A stretch of 64,000 nucleotides of DNA from JACVRN01 sp035276685. GTDB taxonomy: Bacteria > Acidobacteriota > Blastocatellia > Pyrinomonadales > Pyrinomonadaceae. The translations under genes were made by a program, and so were the position numbers. Within the stretch, counting starts at the first letter, position 1, and each line of letters opens with the position of its first letter. The DNA is taken from assembly GCA_035276685.1 (NCBI GenBank), contig DATELK010000095.1:1-64000 (forward strand). Reading direction: 5' to 3'. Positions 49,565 to 57,933 of the stretch are shown one piece after another. The notes under the pieces are model-generated. The model saw only the letters and a program-made list of their open reading frames with translations, searched no databases and had not been told where the DNA came from.

Positions 49565-50626
49565 ATGAAGCGTGGCCCGCATCAACTGACCGGCAAGGTC
49601 GTGCTAGACGCTATGGGTTCCGACCACGCGCCGCAGGTGGAGATTGACGGCGCTATGGCGGCTGCGCGCGATTTCGGCATAGGCGTCATACTCGTGGGCC
49701 AGCCCGAAGTGGTGGAGCCGGAGCTTCGTCGCTGCGGCTGGCGCGGGCAGGGCCATCGCGGCATAGAGCTGGTCGAGGCGGCTGAAGTCATAGGCATGGA
49801 CGAGCCCGTGGCGACCGCCGTCCGCCGCAAGAAGAAGAGCTCTTTGAGGGTCGGAACGCGGCTCGTCACGGAAGGCCATGCGGACGGCTTTGTCTCGGCG
49901 GGCAACACGGGCGCTGCCATGGCTACGGCCAAGATGGTGATAGGGATGCTGCCCGGCGTTGACCGCCCGGCGCTCGCCGCCTTGATTCCTACTAAAAGCG
50001 GCAAGCCGACTTTGTTGCTGGACGTGGGCGCGAACGCGGAGTGCAAGCCGCAGCACCTGGCGCAGTTTGCTATCATGGGTGACGCTTATTCGCGCGCCGT
50101 GCTCGGCACCATGCGCCCGACCGTCGGGCTCATGAGCATTGGCGAAGAAGAGGCCAAGGGGAACGACCTGACGAAAGAGGCTTTTCCTCTCATGAGGGAT
50201 TTGACGAGCCTCAATTTCGTCGGCAACGTAGAGGGGCGGGACGTTTTCACAGGGGCCGTAGACGTGATAGTGACGGACGGCTTCACGGGCAACGTGATGT
50301 TGAAGCTGTCCGAGGGGCTCACGGACGCCATGCTCTCTATGATTCGGCGCGAGCTGTCGGCTTCCGCGATTACCAAGGCGGGCGCTATGCTGGCCCGACC
50401 CGCGTTCAGGAACATAAAGAAGCGGCTCGATTACACGGAGTACGGCGGAGCGCCGCTTTTGGGCGTCAGGCAGATTGTAGTCATAGGGCACGGCAGCTCT
50501 AATGCCAGAGCAATCCGCAGCGCCATTCGCAGCGTCAAGGAGTTTTCCGAGCATCGCGCAGGCGAGCGCATAGAATCGGGCATAGCCGAAACCAACGCCA
50601 GAGAGTTCGCTGTAGCTGGTAAATAG
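49565..50626 (+). CDS. plsX: Phosphate acyltransferase PlsX
   Basis: 353 residues. PlsX converts acyl-ACP to acyl-phosphate, the acyl donor for PlsY in phospholipid synthesis. Hallmarks are VLDAMGSDHAPQVEIDGA at the start, FVSAGNTGAAMATAKM, and IVTDGFTGNVMLKLSEG. Length is normal. It is encoded between rpmF and fabH, as in many bacteria. The heptad hairpin lies just before its ATG. Confidence 0.97.
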   Translation: MKRGPHQLTGKVVLDAMGSDHAPQVEIDGAMAAARDFGIGVILVGQPEVVEPELRRCGWRGQGHRGIELVEAAEVIGMDEPVATAVRRKKKSSLRVGTRLVTEGHADGFVSAGNTGAAMATAKMVIGMLPGVDRPALAALIPTKSGKPTLLLDVGANAECKPQHLAQFAIMGDAYSRAVLGTMRPTVGLMSIGEEEAKGNDLTKEAFPLMRDLTSLNFVGNVEGRDVFTGAVDVIVTDGFTGNVMLKLSEGLTDAMLSMIRRELSASAITKAGAMLARPAFRNIKKRLDYTEYGGAPLLGVRQIVVIGHGSSNARAIRSAIRSVKEFSEHRAGERIESGIAETNAREFAVAGK

Positions 50627-50668
50627 TGAATGGAAGAGCTGCTTTCATCCTTTCGCTGAGGGGTTGTG

Positions 50669-51655
50669 ATGGCAACAGTAAATGCAGGCATTTTGGGGAC
50701 GGGCCACGCTTACCCGGAAGGCATTCTGACGAACGCCGACCTGGAGAAAATGGTCGAGACCTCTGACGATTGGATAACTTCGCGCACGGGCATCAAGCAG
50801 AGGCGCAAGGCCGCGCCCGAAGAGTACACTTCGCTCTTTGCCGTGCGCGCCGCGCGTCAAGCCATAGAGCGCGCCCGCATAGACCCATCCGACATAGACC
50901 TGCTCATCTGCGCCACGGTGACTCCCGACCAGATTCTCCCTTCTACCGGCTGTCTTATTCAGGCAGAGCTTGGAGCCAACAACGCCGCCGCCTTCGACCT
51001 CGCGGCTGCCTGCTCAGGCTTTCTCTACGGCCTGACCCTGGCCAACACCATGATAAAGACCGGCCAGTCGAAGACGGCTCTGGTCATCGGCGCGGAAGTC
51101 CTGACTCGCTACGTTGATTACACAGACCGCTCCACGTGCGTCATCTTCGGTGACGGCGCGGGCGCAGCCGTGCTCGGGCCCGTAGAAGAGGGGCGAGGAA
51201 TTTTGGCCGCGCGCATCAGGTCTGACGGTCGCTTCGCGGAGCAGCTTTACGCGCCGGGCGGTGGCACGCGCCTTGGCACTACGGCCGAGACCATAGAGCA
51301 GGGCCTGCACTTCTACAAGATGAAGGGCAACGAGCTTTTCAAGGTGGCCGTGCGCTCCATGGCCGATGTCTCAAGAGAAGTTTTACAGGAGGCGGACGTG
51401 CGCGCAGAAGACGTGAGCCTCTTCATCCCGCATCAGGCCAATCAGAGAATCACGGACGCCGTCGCGGGCAAGCTCGACGTAGACCCGGAGCGCATCTATT
51501 CCAACATAGCCATGCACGGCAACACCTCTTCGGCTTCGATTCCGATTGCGCTGGACGAATGCGTCGGGGCAGGCCGCGTCAAGGAAGGCGACCACGTGCT
51601 GCTCGCATCTTTCGGCGGCGGCGTCACCTGGGGCGGCGTAGTCATACGCTGGTAG
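50669..51655 (+). CDS. fabH: 3-oxoacyl-ACP synthase III
   Basis: 328 residues from ATG 50669; a GTG directly before it is also in frame. FabH starts fatty acid synthesis by joining acetyl-CoA to malonyl-ACP. The catalytic Cys is in AAACSGFLYG, the His in IPHQANQRI and the Asn in the HGNTSSASIP stretch. It is 42 nt after plsX. Confidence 0.97.
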   Translation: MATVNAGILGTGHAYPEGILTNADLEKMVETSDDWITSRTGIKQRRKAAPEEYTSLFAVRAARQAIERARIDPSDIDLLICATVTPDQILPSTGCLIQAELGANNAAAFDLAAACSGFLYGLTLANTMIKTGQSKTALVIGAEVLTRYVDYTDRSTCVIFGDGAGAAVLGPVEEGRGILAARIRSDGRFAEQLYAPGGGTRLGTTAETIEQGLHFYKMKGNELFKVAVRSMADVSREVLQEADVRAEDVSLFIPHQANQRITDAVAGKLDVDPERIYSNIAMHGNTSSASIPIALDECVGAGRVKEGDHVLLASFGGGVTWGGVVIRW

Positions 51656-51659
51656 AGGC

Positions 51660-52010
51660 TTGAAGAGCTTGAGAAGAAGAACAAACATCGCCGCGCTCCT
51701 GATAGTCCTGCTCCTTTGCGCTTCAGCCTTGAGCGCTCAGGCGGGCAACGGTCTCGTCGTGGAAGTGACGGACAGTGAAGGACAGCCTTTGAAGTACGCC
51801 TGCGTGACGGTCATCCCCAAAGAGGGCGAGATAATTTTCCAAAAGGCTGACAAGCGCGGCCGCGTGAAATTGAAGAGAATCGCTCAGGGCAGCTATCGCG
51901 TAGTGGTCAAGGTTGACGGCTACGAGGCGCAGAAGAGACAGGTCGCCATAGGCTCAACGGTTGAGACCGTGGCCTTCACTTTACAGCCCCGGCGGGTCGG
52001 AGAAGAGTGA
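51660..52010 (+). CDS. Small secreted carboxypeptidase-regulatory-like protein
   Basis: 116 residues from a TTG start, 5 nt after fabH. An N-terminal signal peptide (about 1-27, LIVLLLCASALSAQA) is followed by one beta-sandwich of the carboxypeptidase regulatory-like type (LVVEVTDSEGQPLKYACVTV, then GRVKLKRIAQGSYRVVVK). Such domains are common in periplasmic and TonB-linked proteins. Its place between fabH and fabD is odd: it overlaps the GTG of fabD, so it is locked into the fatty acid operon. No function can be assigned. Confidence 0.78.
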   Translation: MKSLRRRTNIAALLIVLLLCASALSAQAGNGLVVEVTDSEGQPLKYACVTVIPKEGEIIFQKADKRGRVKLKRIAQGSYRVVVKVDGYEAQKRQVAIGSTVETVAFTLQPRRVGEE

Positions 52011-52963
52011 CGTTGAGTTCTTTGGCTTTCATCTTTCCCGGTCAGGGCTCGCAGGCGCCGGGAATGGGGCGCGACCTCGCGGAGAATTCCGAGGCCGCCC
52101 GAAGGGTATTTGAAGAGGCGGACGAGGCGCTCGGCTTTTCCATCTCGGAGCTGTGCTTCGAGGGGCCGGCAGAGCGGCTGCAACTGACCGAGAACACGCA
52201 GCCCGCTATACTGACTACTTCAATCGCGGCGCTGCGAGCGATGGAGGAGGCAGGTTTAGCCGGGCCCGATTTCGTCGCGGGACACAGCCTCGGTGAATAC
52301 TCCGCGCTCGTGGCCGCGGGGTCGCTTTCGCTCTCGGACGCCGTGAGGACTGTGCGCGCTCGCGGGCGCTACATGCAGGAGGCCGCGCCCGTGGGCTCAG
52401 GGGCTATGGCCGCCATCATGGGCGCGGATTTGGGCGTGGTGATGGAGTCCTGCAACGAGGCGGCGCAGGGCGAGGTTTGCTCGCCCGCCAACATCAACTC
52501 CGCCAATCAGGTGGTGATTGCGGGCGATTCGGCCGCGGTCGACCGCGCCGTAGAGCTTTTGAAAGAGCGCGGTGCCAAGCGCGCCATAAGGCTTAACGTG
52601 AGCGCCCCGTTTCATTGCGCGCTGATGAACCCCGCGCGCGACCGCCTGGCGGAAGATTTAGAGAAGCTGGATTTTCAGGATTTACGCGTGCCGCTTATCA
52701 CGAACGTGGACGCTTCGGCCATCACGTCAGGCGGCGAGGCAAAGGACGCGCTCGTGCGTCAGGTCTCGTCGCCCGTCCGCTGGCACGAATCGGTCACGTA
52801 CCTTCAGGGGCAGGGCGTGGATACTTTCGTAGAGGTCGGCCCCGGCAAAGTTCTTTCGGGTCTCGTGCGGCAGATTGACAGGTCTATGCGCGGCCTGAAC
52901 GTGGAAGACATGGCGAGCCTCGGCGCAACCCGCGAGGCACTGGCCGGAGCAGGCAAAGTTTAA
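52007..52963 (+). CDS. fabD: Malonyl-CoA:ACP transacylase
   Basis: 318 residues from a GTG overlapping the upstream stop. FabD loads malonate on ACP for chain elongation. The motif FPGQGSQAPGMGRDL opens the protein and the nucleophile elbow is GHSLGEYSAL; the partner His is in SAPFHCALM. Length is normal. The next gene is acpP, so fabG, usually between them, is missing. Confidence 0.97.
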   Translation: MTLSSLAFIFPGQGSQAPGMGRDLAENSEAARRVFEEADEALGFSISELCFEGPAERLQLTENTQPAILTTSIAALRAMEEAGLAGPDFVAGHSLGEYSALVAAGSLSLSDAVRTVRARGRYMQEAAPVGSGAMAAIMGADLGVVMESCNEAAQGEVCSPANINSANQVVIAGDSAAVDRAVELLKERGAKRAIRLNVSAPFHCALMNPARDRLAEDLEKLDFQDLRVPLITNVDASAITSGGEAKDALVRQVSSPVRWHESVTYLQGQGVDTFVEVGPGKVLSGLVRQIDRSMRGLNVEDMASLGATREALAGAGKV

Positions 52964-52999
52964 TAGAGCTTTCCAACCATTACAGAGGAGCAAAGGAAA

Positions 53000-53242
53000 A
53001 TGCCCGATCAAGAGATCGAGAATAAAGTGAAGCAGATAATCGTGGACGAGCTGGGCGTGGACGAAAACGAGGTGACACCCAACGCGCGTTTCATTGACGA
53101 CCTCGGAGCCGACTCGCTGGACACGGTCGAGCTGGTGATGCGTTTCGAAGAGGAGTTCGGCATAGAAATCCCGGACGAGGACGCAGAGAAAATCCAGAGC
53201 GTCCGCGACGCGTACAACTACATTGACCAGCACAAGAAATAA
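53000..53242 (+). CDS. acpP: Acyl carrier protein
   Basis: 80 residues, the normal size. The phosphopantetheine attachment site is GADSLDTVEL (Ser). The opening IENKVKQIIVDELGVDENEV is typical, and the protein is strongly acidic. AGAGGAG lies upstream. It carries growing acyl chains between the Fab enzymes. A composite repeat region separates it from fabF. Confidence 0.97.
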   Translation: MPDQEIENKVKQIIVDELGVDENEVTPNARFIDDLGADSLDTVELVMRFEEEFGIEIPDEDAEKIQSVRDAYNYIDQHKK

Positions 53243-53403
53243 TGATGAAGGCAGAGTGCAGAAGGATGAATGAAAAGAAGAATTCAGGAGTCAGGAGTCA
53301 GGAGTCAGAATGAAGAACGAAAGCGTTGCTTTTATTCTGACTTCTGAATTCTGAGTCCTGACTACTGTTCTTTCATCATTCTGCATTCTGACTTCTGCAT
53401 TTT
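53243..53403. repeat. Composite nested heptad hairpins (acpP-fabF junction)
   Basis: The inner element (about 53282-53367) is of the CTGAGTC type with core GCTTTTATTC. It is flanked by an outer inverted pair of ATGCAGA-like heptads (53243-53272 against 53370-53403, TCTGCAT on the other side). Two period-7 families are thus nested in one junction, giving a very long potential stem just upstream of the fabF ribosome site (AAGGAG at 53407-53412). Confidence 0.78.
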
Positions 53404-53420
53404 CATAAGGAGTGTTCATC

Positions 53421-54662
53421 TTGAAACGTCGCGTCGTGGTGACAGGGCTCGGCCTTGTGACGCCCGTTGGTAATTCGGTCGAGGCTACGTGGGCCGCCCT
53501 CATGGCGGGCCGTAGCGGCGTGGACTACATAAAGAAGTTCGATACGACACGGTTTCCCGTGCGTATCGCCGCAGAGGTCAAGGACTTCAACCCGCTCGAT
53601 TTCGTCGAGAAGAAGGAAGCGCGCAAGATGGGCGCTTTCATTCACTACGCCATAGCCGCTTCGGACGAGGCTCTGCGGGACTCGGGCCTGAAGATTACAG
53701 GCGAGATGAGCGAGCAGGTCGGGACTTACATCAGCAGCGGCATAGGAGACTTCTGGGCCATCGAGCGCGAGCACGAAAAGCTCCTGAACGACGGCCCCGG
53801 CCGCGTCTCGCCCTTCTTCATCCCGAGCGCGATTGTTAACCTCGCGGCAGGACAGGTCTCCATACGCCACGGCGCGAAGGGGCCGAACTCCGCCACGGCC
53901 ACGGCCTGCTCTGCGGGCGCGCACGCCATAGGCGACAGCTTCAAGATTATCCAGCGCGGCGACGCGGACGTGATGATTTGCGGCGGCGCGGAATCCGCCA
54001 TCACGCCCATGGCGGTCGCGGGCTTCGCCTCCATGCGAGCGCTTTCGACTCGCAACGACGACCCGCAGGGCGCGTCTCGTCCCTTCGAGCGTGACCGCGA
54101 CGGCTTCGTCATAGGCGAAGGCGCGGGGCTCATGATTCTGGAAGAGCTGGACTTCGCGCGTCGTCGCGGCGCACGCATCTACGCGGAGCTTGTCGGCTAC
54201 GGCATGACCGCAGACGCTTTCCACATCACTATGCCGGACGAGACGGGCTCGGGCGCTGTCAGGGTTATGCAGAAGGCTTTGAAGGACGCTGGAGCCAGTC
54301 CCGAAGACGTGGGCTACGTCAACGCTCACGGAACCAGCACGCCTTATAACGACAAGTTCGAGTCGCGCGCCATCAAGACCGCTTTCGGCGAGCACGCCGC
54401 AAAGTTGGCCGTCAGCTCAACCAAGTCCATGACGGGACACCTGCTCGGAGCGGCCGGAGGCATCGAAGGCGTCTTCTCCGTGCTGGCGCTTCATCACAAG
54501 ACGCTGCCGCCCACGATTAACTACGTCACGCCTGACCCGGACTGCGACCTTGACTACGTGCCGAACGCGCCGCGAGAGCTGGAAGTCCGCTACGCGCTCT
54601 CGAACAGCTTCGGCTTCGGCGGCACCAACGCGGCGCTACTGTTTAAGAGATTTGAAGAATAG
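53421..54662 (+). CDS. fabF: 3-oxoacyl-ACP synthase II
   Basis: 413 residues from TTG 53421, chosen because AAGGAG lies 8 nt upstream; a GTG at 53412 overlaps that site. FabF elongates acyl-ACP by two carbons. The Cys-His-His triad is in TATACSAGAHAIG, NAHGTSTPYND and STKSMTGHLLGAAGG. Length is normal. It is followed by a perfect-stem heptad hairpin and then the etf genes. Confidence 0.97.
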   Translation: MKRRVVVTGLGLVTPVGNSVEATWAALMAGRSGVDYIKKFDTTRFPVRIAAEVKDFNPLDFVEKKEARKMGAFIHYAIAASDEALRDSGLKITGEMSEQVGTYISSGIGDFWAIEREHEKLLNDGPGRVSPFFIPSAIVNLAAGQVSIRHGAKGPNSATATACSAGAHAIGDSFKIIQRGDADVMICGGAESAITPMAVAGFASMRALSTRNDDPQGASRPFERDRDGFVIGEGAGLMILEELDFARRRGARIYAELVGYGMTADAFHITMPDETGSGAVRVMQKALKDAGASPEDVGYVNAHGTSTPYNDKFESRAIKTAFGEHAAKLAVSSTKSMTGHLLGAAGGIEGVFSVLALHHKTLPPTINYVTPDPDCDLDYVPNAPRELEVRYALSNSFGFGGTNAALLFKRFEE

Positions 54663-54667
54663 GAGTC

Positions 54668-54737
54668 AGAACTCAGGACTCAGGAGCCGGAATAAGAGAA
54701 AGACAGTTTTTATTCCGGCTCCTGAGTCCTGAGTTCT
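54668..54737. repeat. Heptad-repeat hairpin with 28-bp perfect stem (fabF-etfB junction)
   Basis: The arms 54668-54695 and 54710-54737 are perfect reverse complements over 28 nt (arm begins AGAACTCAGGACTCAGGAGC), with a 14-nt loop. Units are CTGAGTC-type heptads. Perfect pairing over such a length means that compensating change or recent copying has kept both arms alike. It fills the fabF-etfB gap and ends 13 nt before the etfB ATG. Confidence 0.9.
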
Positions 54738-54750
54738 CATGTTCTGAGTA

Positions 54751-55521
54751 ATGAAGATAATCGTTTTCATGAAGCAGGTCGTCAACAAGGATGCGATTCT
54801 GCGAATCAACAAAGAGGGAAGCTGGATAGAAGAGGGCGACATCTCTTACGAGGTGAACGAGTCGGACGGCTACGCTCTTGAAGAAGCTCTGCGCCTCAAG
54901 GAGAAGCAGGGCGGCGGAGAAGTCATCATCTGCTCCATGGGGCCGCAGCGCGTCAAGAGCGTCATCAAGGACGGGCTGGCTCGCGGCGCAGACCGTGCGA
55001 TTCACGTCGTGATGGACGACACAAACAGCCTCTCGCCGTTTGCTGCCGCGACTATTCTGGCAGAGGCCGTGCGCGGCGAGTCGGCTGACCTGCTGCTGAC
55101 GGGCTTGCAGTCGGACGATCAGGGCTTTGCCCAGACGGGCGTCATCCTAGCGGAGCTTCTGGGCCTGCCGCACGCGACCATAGTGATAGAGGTGGACGCT
55201 TCCGGCGCGGAGCTTCGCGTCAAGCGCGAGCTTGAGAGCGGCTGGTATCAGTGGTACTCGATGCCGCGCCCCGCCTTGCTCACCATTCAGTCGGGCATCA
55301 GCCAGATTCGCTACGCCACCTTAAAGGGCATCATGGCGGCCAAGAAGAAGGAGATAAAAGAGGTGCAGCCTTCGGCAGCCGCATCCGCTTCCTTCCAGCG
55401 CATTGAGAAAATTTACTTCCCGCAGAAGATGAAGCAGACACAGTTCCTCGGAGACGGCGACGCCAAAAAAGGCGCGGTCGCGCTGGCCGAAAAACTTCGC
55501 ACGGAAGCAAGGATAATCTAA
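54751..55521 (+). CDS. etfB: Electron transfer flavoprotein, beta subunit
   Basis: 256 residues. EtfB carries AMP and takes part in passing electrons from acyl-CoA dehydrogenases to the quinone pool via EtfA. The opening MKIIVFMKQVVNKDAIL is typical, and the conserved TGLQSDDQGFAQTG segment is present. It is 2 nt before etfA. The hairpin ends just upstream of its start and no clear Shine-Dalgarno is seen. Confidence 0.96.
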   Translation: MKIIVFMKQVVNKDAILRINKEGSWIEEGDISYEVNESDGYALEEALRLKEKQGGGEVIICSMGPQRVKSVIKDGLARGADRAIHVVMDDTNSLSPFAAATILAEAVRGESADLLLTGLQSDDQGFAQTGVILAELLGLPHATIVIEVDASGAELRVKRELESGWYQWYSMPRPALLTIQSGISQIRYATLKGIMAAKKKEIKEVQPSAAASASFQRIEKIYFPQKMKQTQFLGDGDAKKGAVALAEKLRTEARII

Positions 55522-55523
55522 GG

Positions 55524-56507
55524 ATGAGTAACGGAATTTTAGTCTTCGCGGAGCAGCGCGAAGGGGTAATCAACAAGACTACGTTCGAGGCGATTGCCGC
55601 AGGGCAGGCTCTGGGCAAAGCGCTCGGGCAGGAAGTCACGGCCGTGTTGCTTGGCTCCGGTGTTGAAGGGCTGGCCACAGAGGTCGCCGCTTACGGCTTG
55701 AGCAAAGTCGTCTACGCCGAGAACGAAAAGCTGAAGGATTACACGCCGGACGGCTACGCGGACGCGATGGAGCGTGTCGTGCGCGCTCTCAATCCGCAGT
55801 ACATAGTCATGCCGCACACCTATCTCGTGCGCGACTTTGCGCCGAAGCTCGCCGCGCGCTTCGGCAAAGGCCTCATCAGCGACTGCATCAGGGCGCAGGT
55901 AGAGGGAGGGCGCGTGACGTTCTCGCGCCGCATCTTCCTGGGCAAGATTGACGCGGACGTGGTCGCGGAAGGCGAAGCGCCCATCTTCGCCACCTTCCAG
56001 TCGGGCGCGTATCGCGGCGACCAGGCGGAGCGCGGCGCGGCTGCGGCAAGTGTAGAGACTATGGCTGTTGAAGTCGGCGAAGTACGCATGAAGCCCGAAG
56101 CGCCTTTTCAGGAGGTCAAGCAGGCAGTCGACCTCTCGAAAGCAGATGTCATCGTGGCGGTCGGGCGCGGCATCAAGAGCAAGGATAACCTCGCGCTCGC
56201 TGAGCAGCTGGCGGCGGCTCTGGGCGGCGACATAGCCGCGTCGCGTCCCATCTGCGACGCCGAATGGCTCCCGATTGACCGCCAGATTGGCTCCTCGGGC
56301 CAGACGGTCGCGCCCAAGCTCTACATCGCGCTCGGCATCAGCGGAGCCATACAGCACCTCGTCGGCATGAAGAACGCGCAGACCATCGTGGCCATCAACA
56401 AAGACCCCGAAGCGCCAATCTTCGACATAGCAGACTACGGCATCGTCGGCGACCTCTTCGAAGCCGTCCCCGTCCTGACCGAAGAGATAAAGAAGCTCAA
56501 AGGATAA
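55524..56507 (+). CDS. etfA: Electron transfer flavoprotein, alpha subunit
   Basis: 327 residues. The C-terminal FAD-binding part holds GRGIKSKDNLALAEQLA, DRQIGSSGQTVAPKLY, ALGISGAIQHLVGM and NKDPEAPIFDIADYGIVGD, a canonical EtfA set. With EtfB it forms the soluble heterodimer that links beta-oxidation to respiration. The etf-quinone oxidoreductase and acyl-CoA dehydrogenases are not in the window. It is the last gene of the run; a REP-like element follows its stop. Confidence 0.96.
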   Translation: MSNGILVFAEQREGVINKTTFEAIAAGQALGKALGQEVTAVLLGSGVEGLATEVAAYGLSKVVYAENEKLKDYTPDGYADAMERVVRALNPQYIVMPHTYLVRDFAPKLAARFGKGLISDCIRAQVEGGRVTFSRRIFLGKIDADVVAEGEAPIFATFQSGAYRGDQAERGAAAASVETMAVEVGEVRMKPEAPFQEVKQAVDLSKADVIVAVGRGIKSKDNLALAEQLAAALGGDIAASRPICDAEWLPIDRQIGSSGQTVAPKLYIALGISGAIQHLVGMKNAQTIVAINKDPEAPIFDIADYGIVGDLFEAVPVLTEEIKKLKG

Positions 56508-56512
56508 TAGAA

Positions 56513-56604
56513 CAGGTCAGAACCGCCTGCGGTAGCGGGCGGGTATTAGTTAGGCATGACTCAAGTCTATCTAATACCCGCCCGCTACCGCAGGCGGTTC
56601 TGAC
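56513..56604. repeat. Complete REP/MITE-like inverted repeat, ~92 bp
   Basis: Inverted units at 56513-56548 and 56572-56604 flank a short centre (ATGACTC and GTCTATCTAAT), closely matching the 36240-36335 element, including the GTATTAG/CTAATAC inner pairing. It lies between the convergent ends of etfA and the BNR-repeat gene and may also end transcription from both sides. Confidence 0.9.
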
Positions 56605-56614
56605 TTTTGTTTCT

Positions 56615-57919
56615 TCAGGCTGTTGCTTTCGCCCGCACGAGCCAGATGCTTCGCTGCTCGTTCTCCTTTGTGATGTAGGCTATGTAGAGTTGCTCTCTGA
56701 TAGCTACGGCGCTCGGCAGCTGGCCCTGAGATGGAATCTCAGAGACCTTCGGCACGCCTGTGTTATCCAGACGAGCGACTATGATTTTCGACGCGCCCGC
56801 CTGATTGCTCTCCCAGATGGCCGTCAGGCTGTTGCCGGGGCCCGCTCCTGCGAGCAGCTGCGGATTTCCGAAAGCAGTGCCTTCGGCCAGAGGCTTGCGG
56901 CTGGTAAAACTCTTGCCACCGTCTCTTGATTCAGACCAGTAGAGGCCGGGCTTGCCCGCTTCGCCTTCGCTGTACCAGAGCACTCGAAGCGCGCCGTCCG
57001 ACGCCAGCGAAAGAGCCGGGCCTGAGACCGGGCACCCTGCAATCATCCAGCGGTCGTCCGACGCTATGACGGGCGATGAGAAGGTTTGGCCTCCGTCTGT
57101 GGATGAAGCGACGGCTATGTGTCGATAGTTGCCGGGAAGCACCTGCCGCCACGCGACGTAGACGCGACCGTCCGCGCCCGCCGTGACAGCCGTCTTGCAG
57201 CAAGGGCAGGCTTCGCGCGCCACCAGTCGGTTCTGAGAGAAGGTGCGGCCGCCATCTTCCGAAGAAGCCGCGTAGACTTCACGGTTCGCCTCCATCTTAT
57301 GCTCGTCAAGCTTCCCGTTCTCGTCGTACATGTTGATGCTGCGCTCGTCGAGCCATGCCAGGAAGACGCGGCCGCGCTCGTCAATCGCGAGCGAGTGCAT
57401 CCCGTGAACCACCTCTTTTGCATCGTCGTTGACCTTAACGGGCGGCTCGAAAGTCTTCCCCCCGTCTCGTGATGTTGAGAGAAAAAGGTTGGTCGCGTGT
57501 CCCTCAGCCGCTGCCCGCGCAGTCCAGCCAACGTAAATGGTTCCGTCCTTTGCCACGGCGATTGTCGGCGGGTCGCCGCGCCATGCTGTGGCCTGTCCCG
57601 CCTGCGTGTTGACGCGCACGGGCGGAAAAACCTGCTTGCCGCTGGCGTCCAGCTTGGTCAACAGCACGTCCGCCTGTCTCTTAGCCGCGTGCTCGACCCA
57701 CGCGACGTAAACGTTGCCGTCCGAGGCGGCAGCCGCGACGGGCTCTGCGGCGTCCGTGTTAATGGTCGAGAGCCTCAGCGGCGAGGAAAAATCCGCGACC
57801 GCAGGCTTTCCCGCTACGGCCTGCTCAGCGCCTTTCCGAGCGCAGCCGGCCGTGATGATTAAGAGCGCGAGCACGAGTGCCGCTGTGATGAATCTCTTCT
57901 GCTTGAGCATCGATTTCAA
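56615..57919 (-). CDS. BNR-repeat (sialidase-like) lipoprotein
   Basis: 434 residues from TTG 57919, with GGAGGAG 5 nt upstream; ATG 57910 is an alternative. A signal peptide ends in a lipobox ITAGC, so the protein should be lipid-anchored. At least four Asp-box (BNR) repeats are visible: TSRDGGKTF, SEDGGRTF, STDGGQTF and SRDGGKSF, giving a propeller of the exo-alpha-sialidase superfamily. The catalytic Arg triad of true sialidases was not found, so enzymatic activity is open. It also has a two-Cys patch CPCCKT. It lies 14 nt before the TonB receptor gene end and may share its transcript. Confidence 0.8.
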   Translation of the reverse strand: MKSMLKQKRFITAALVLALLIITAGCARKGAEQAVAGKPAVADFSSPLRLSTINTDAAEPVAAAASDGNVYVAWVEHAAKRQADVLLTKLDASGKQVFPPVRVNTQAGQATAWRGDPPTIAVAKDGTIYVGWTARAAAEGHATNLFLSTSRDGGKTFEPPVKVNDDAKEVVHGMHSLAIDERGRVFLAWLDERSINMYDENGKLDEHKMEANREVYAASSEDGGRTFSQNRLVAREACPCCKTAVTAGADGRVYVAWRQVLPGNYRHIAVASSTDGGQTFSSPVIASDDRWMIAGCPVSGPALSLASDGALRVLWYSEGEAGKPGLYWSESRDGGKSFTSRKPLAEGTAFGNPQLLAGAGPGNSLTAIWESNQAGASKIIVARLDNTGVPKVSEIPSQGQLPSAVAIREQLYIAYITKENEQRSIWLVRAKATA

Positions 57920-57933
57920 AAAATCTCCTCCGG

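Noticed and set aside
53403..54395. Minus-strand frame of 330 codons
   Set aside because: Antisense of fabF, which has all three catalytic motifs.
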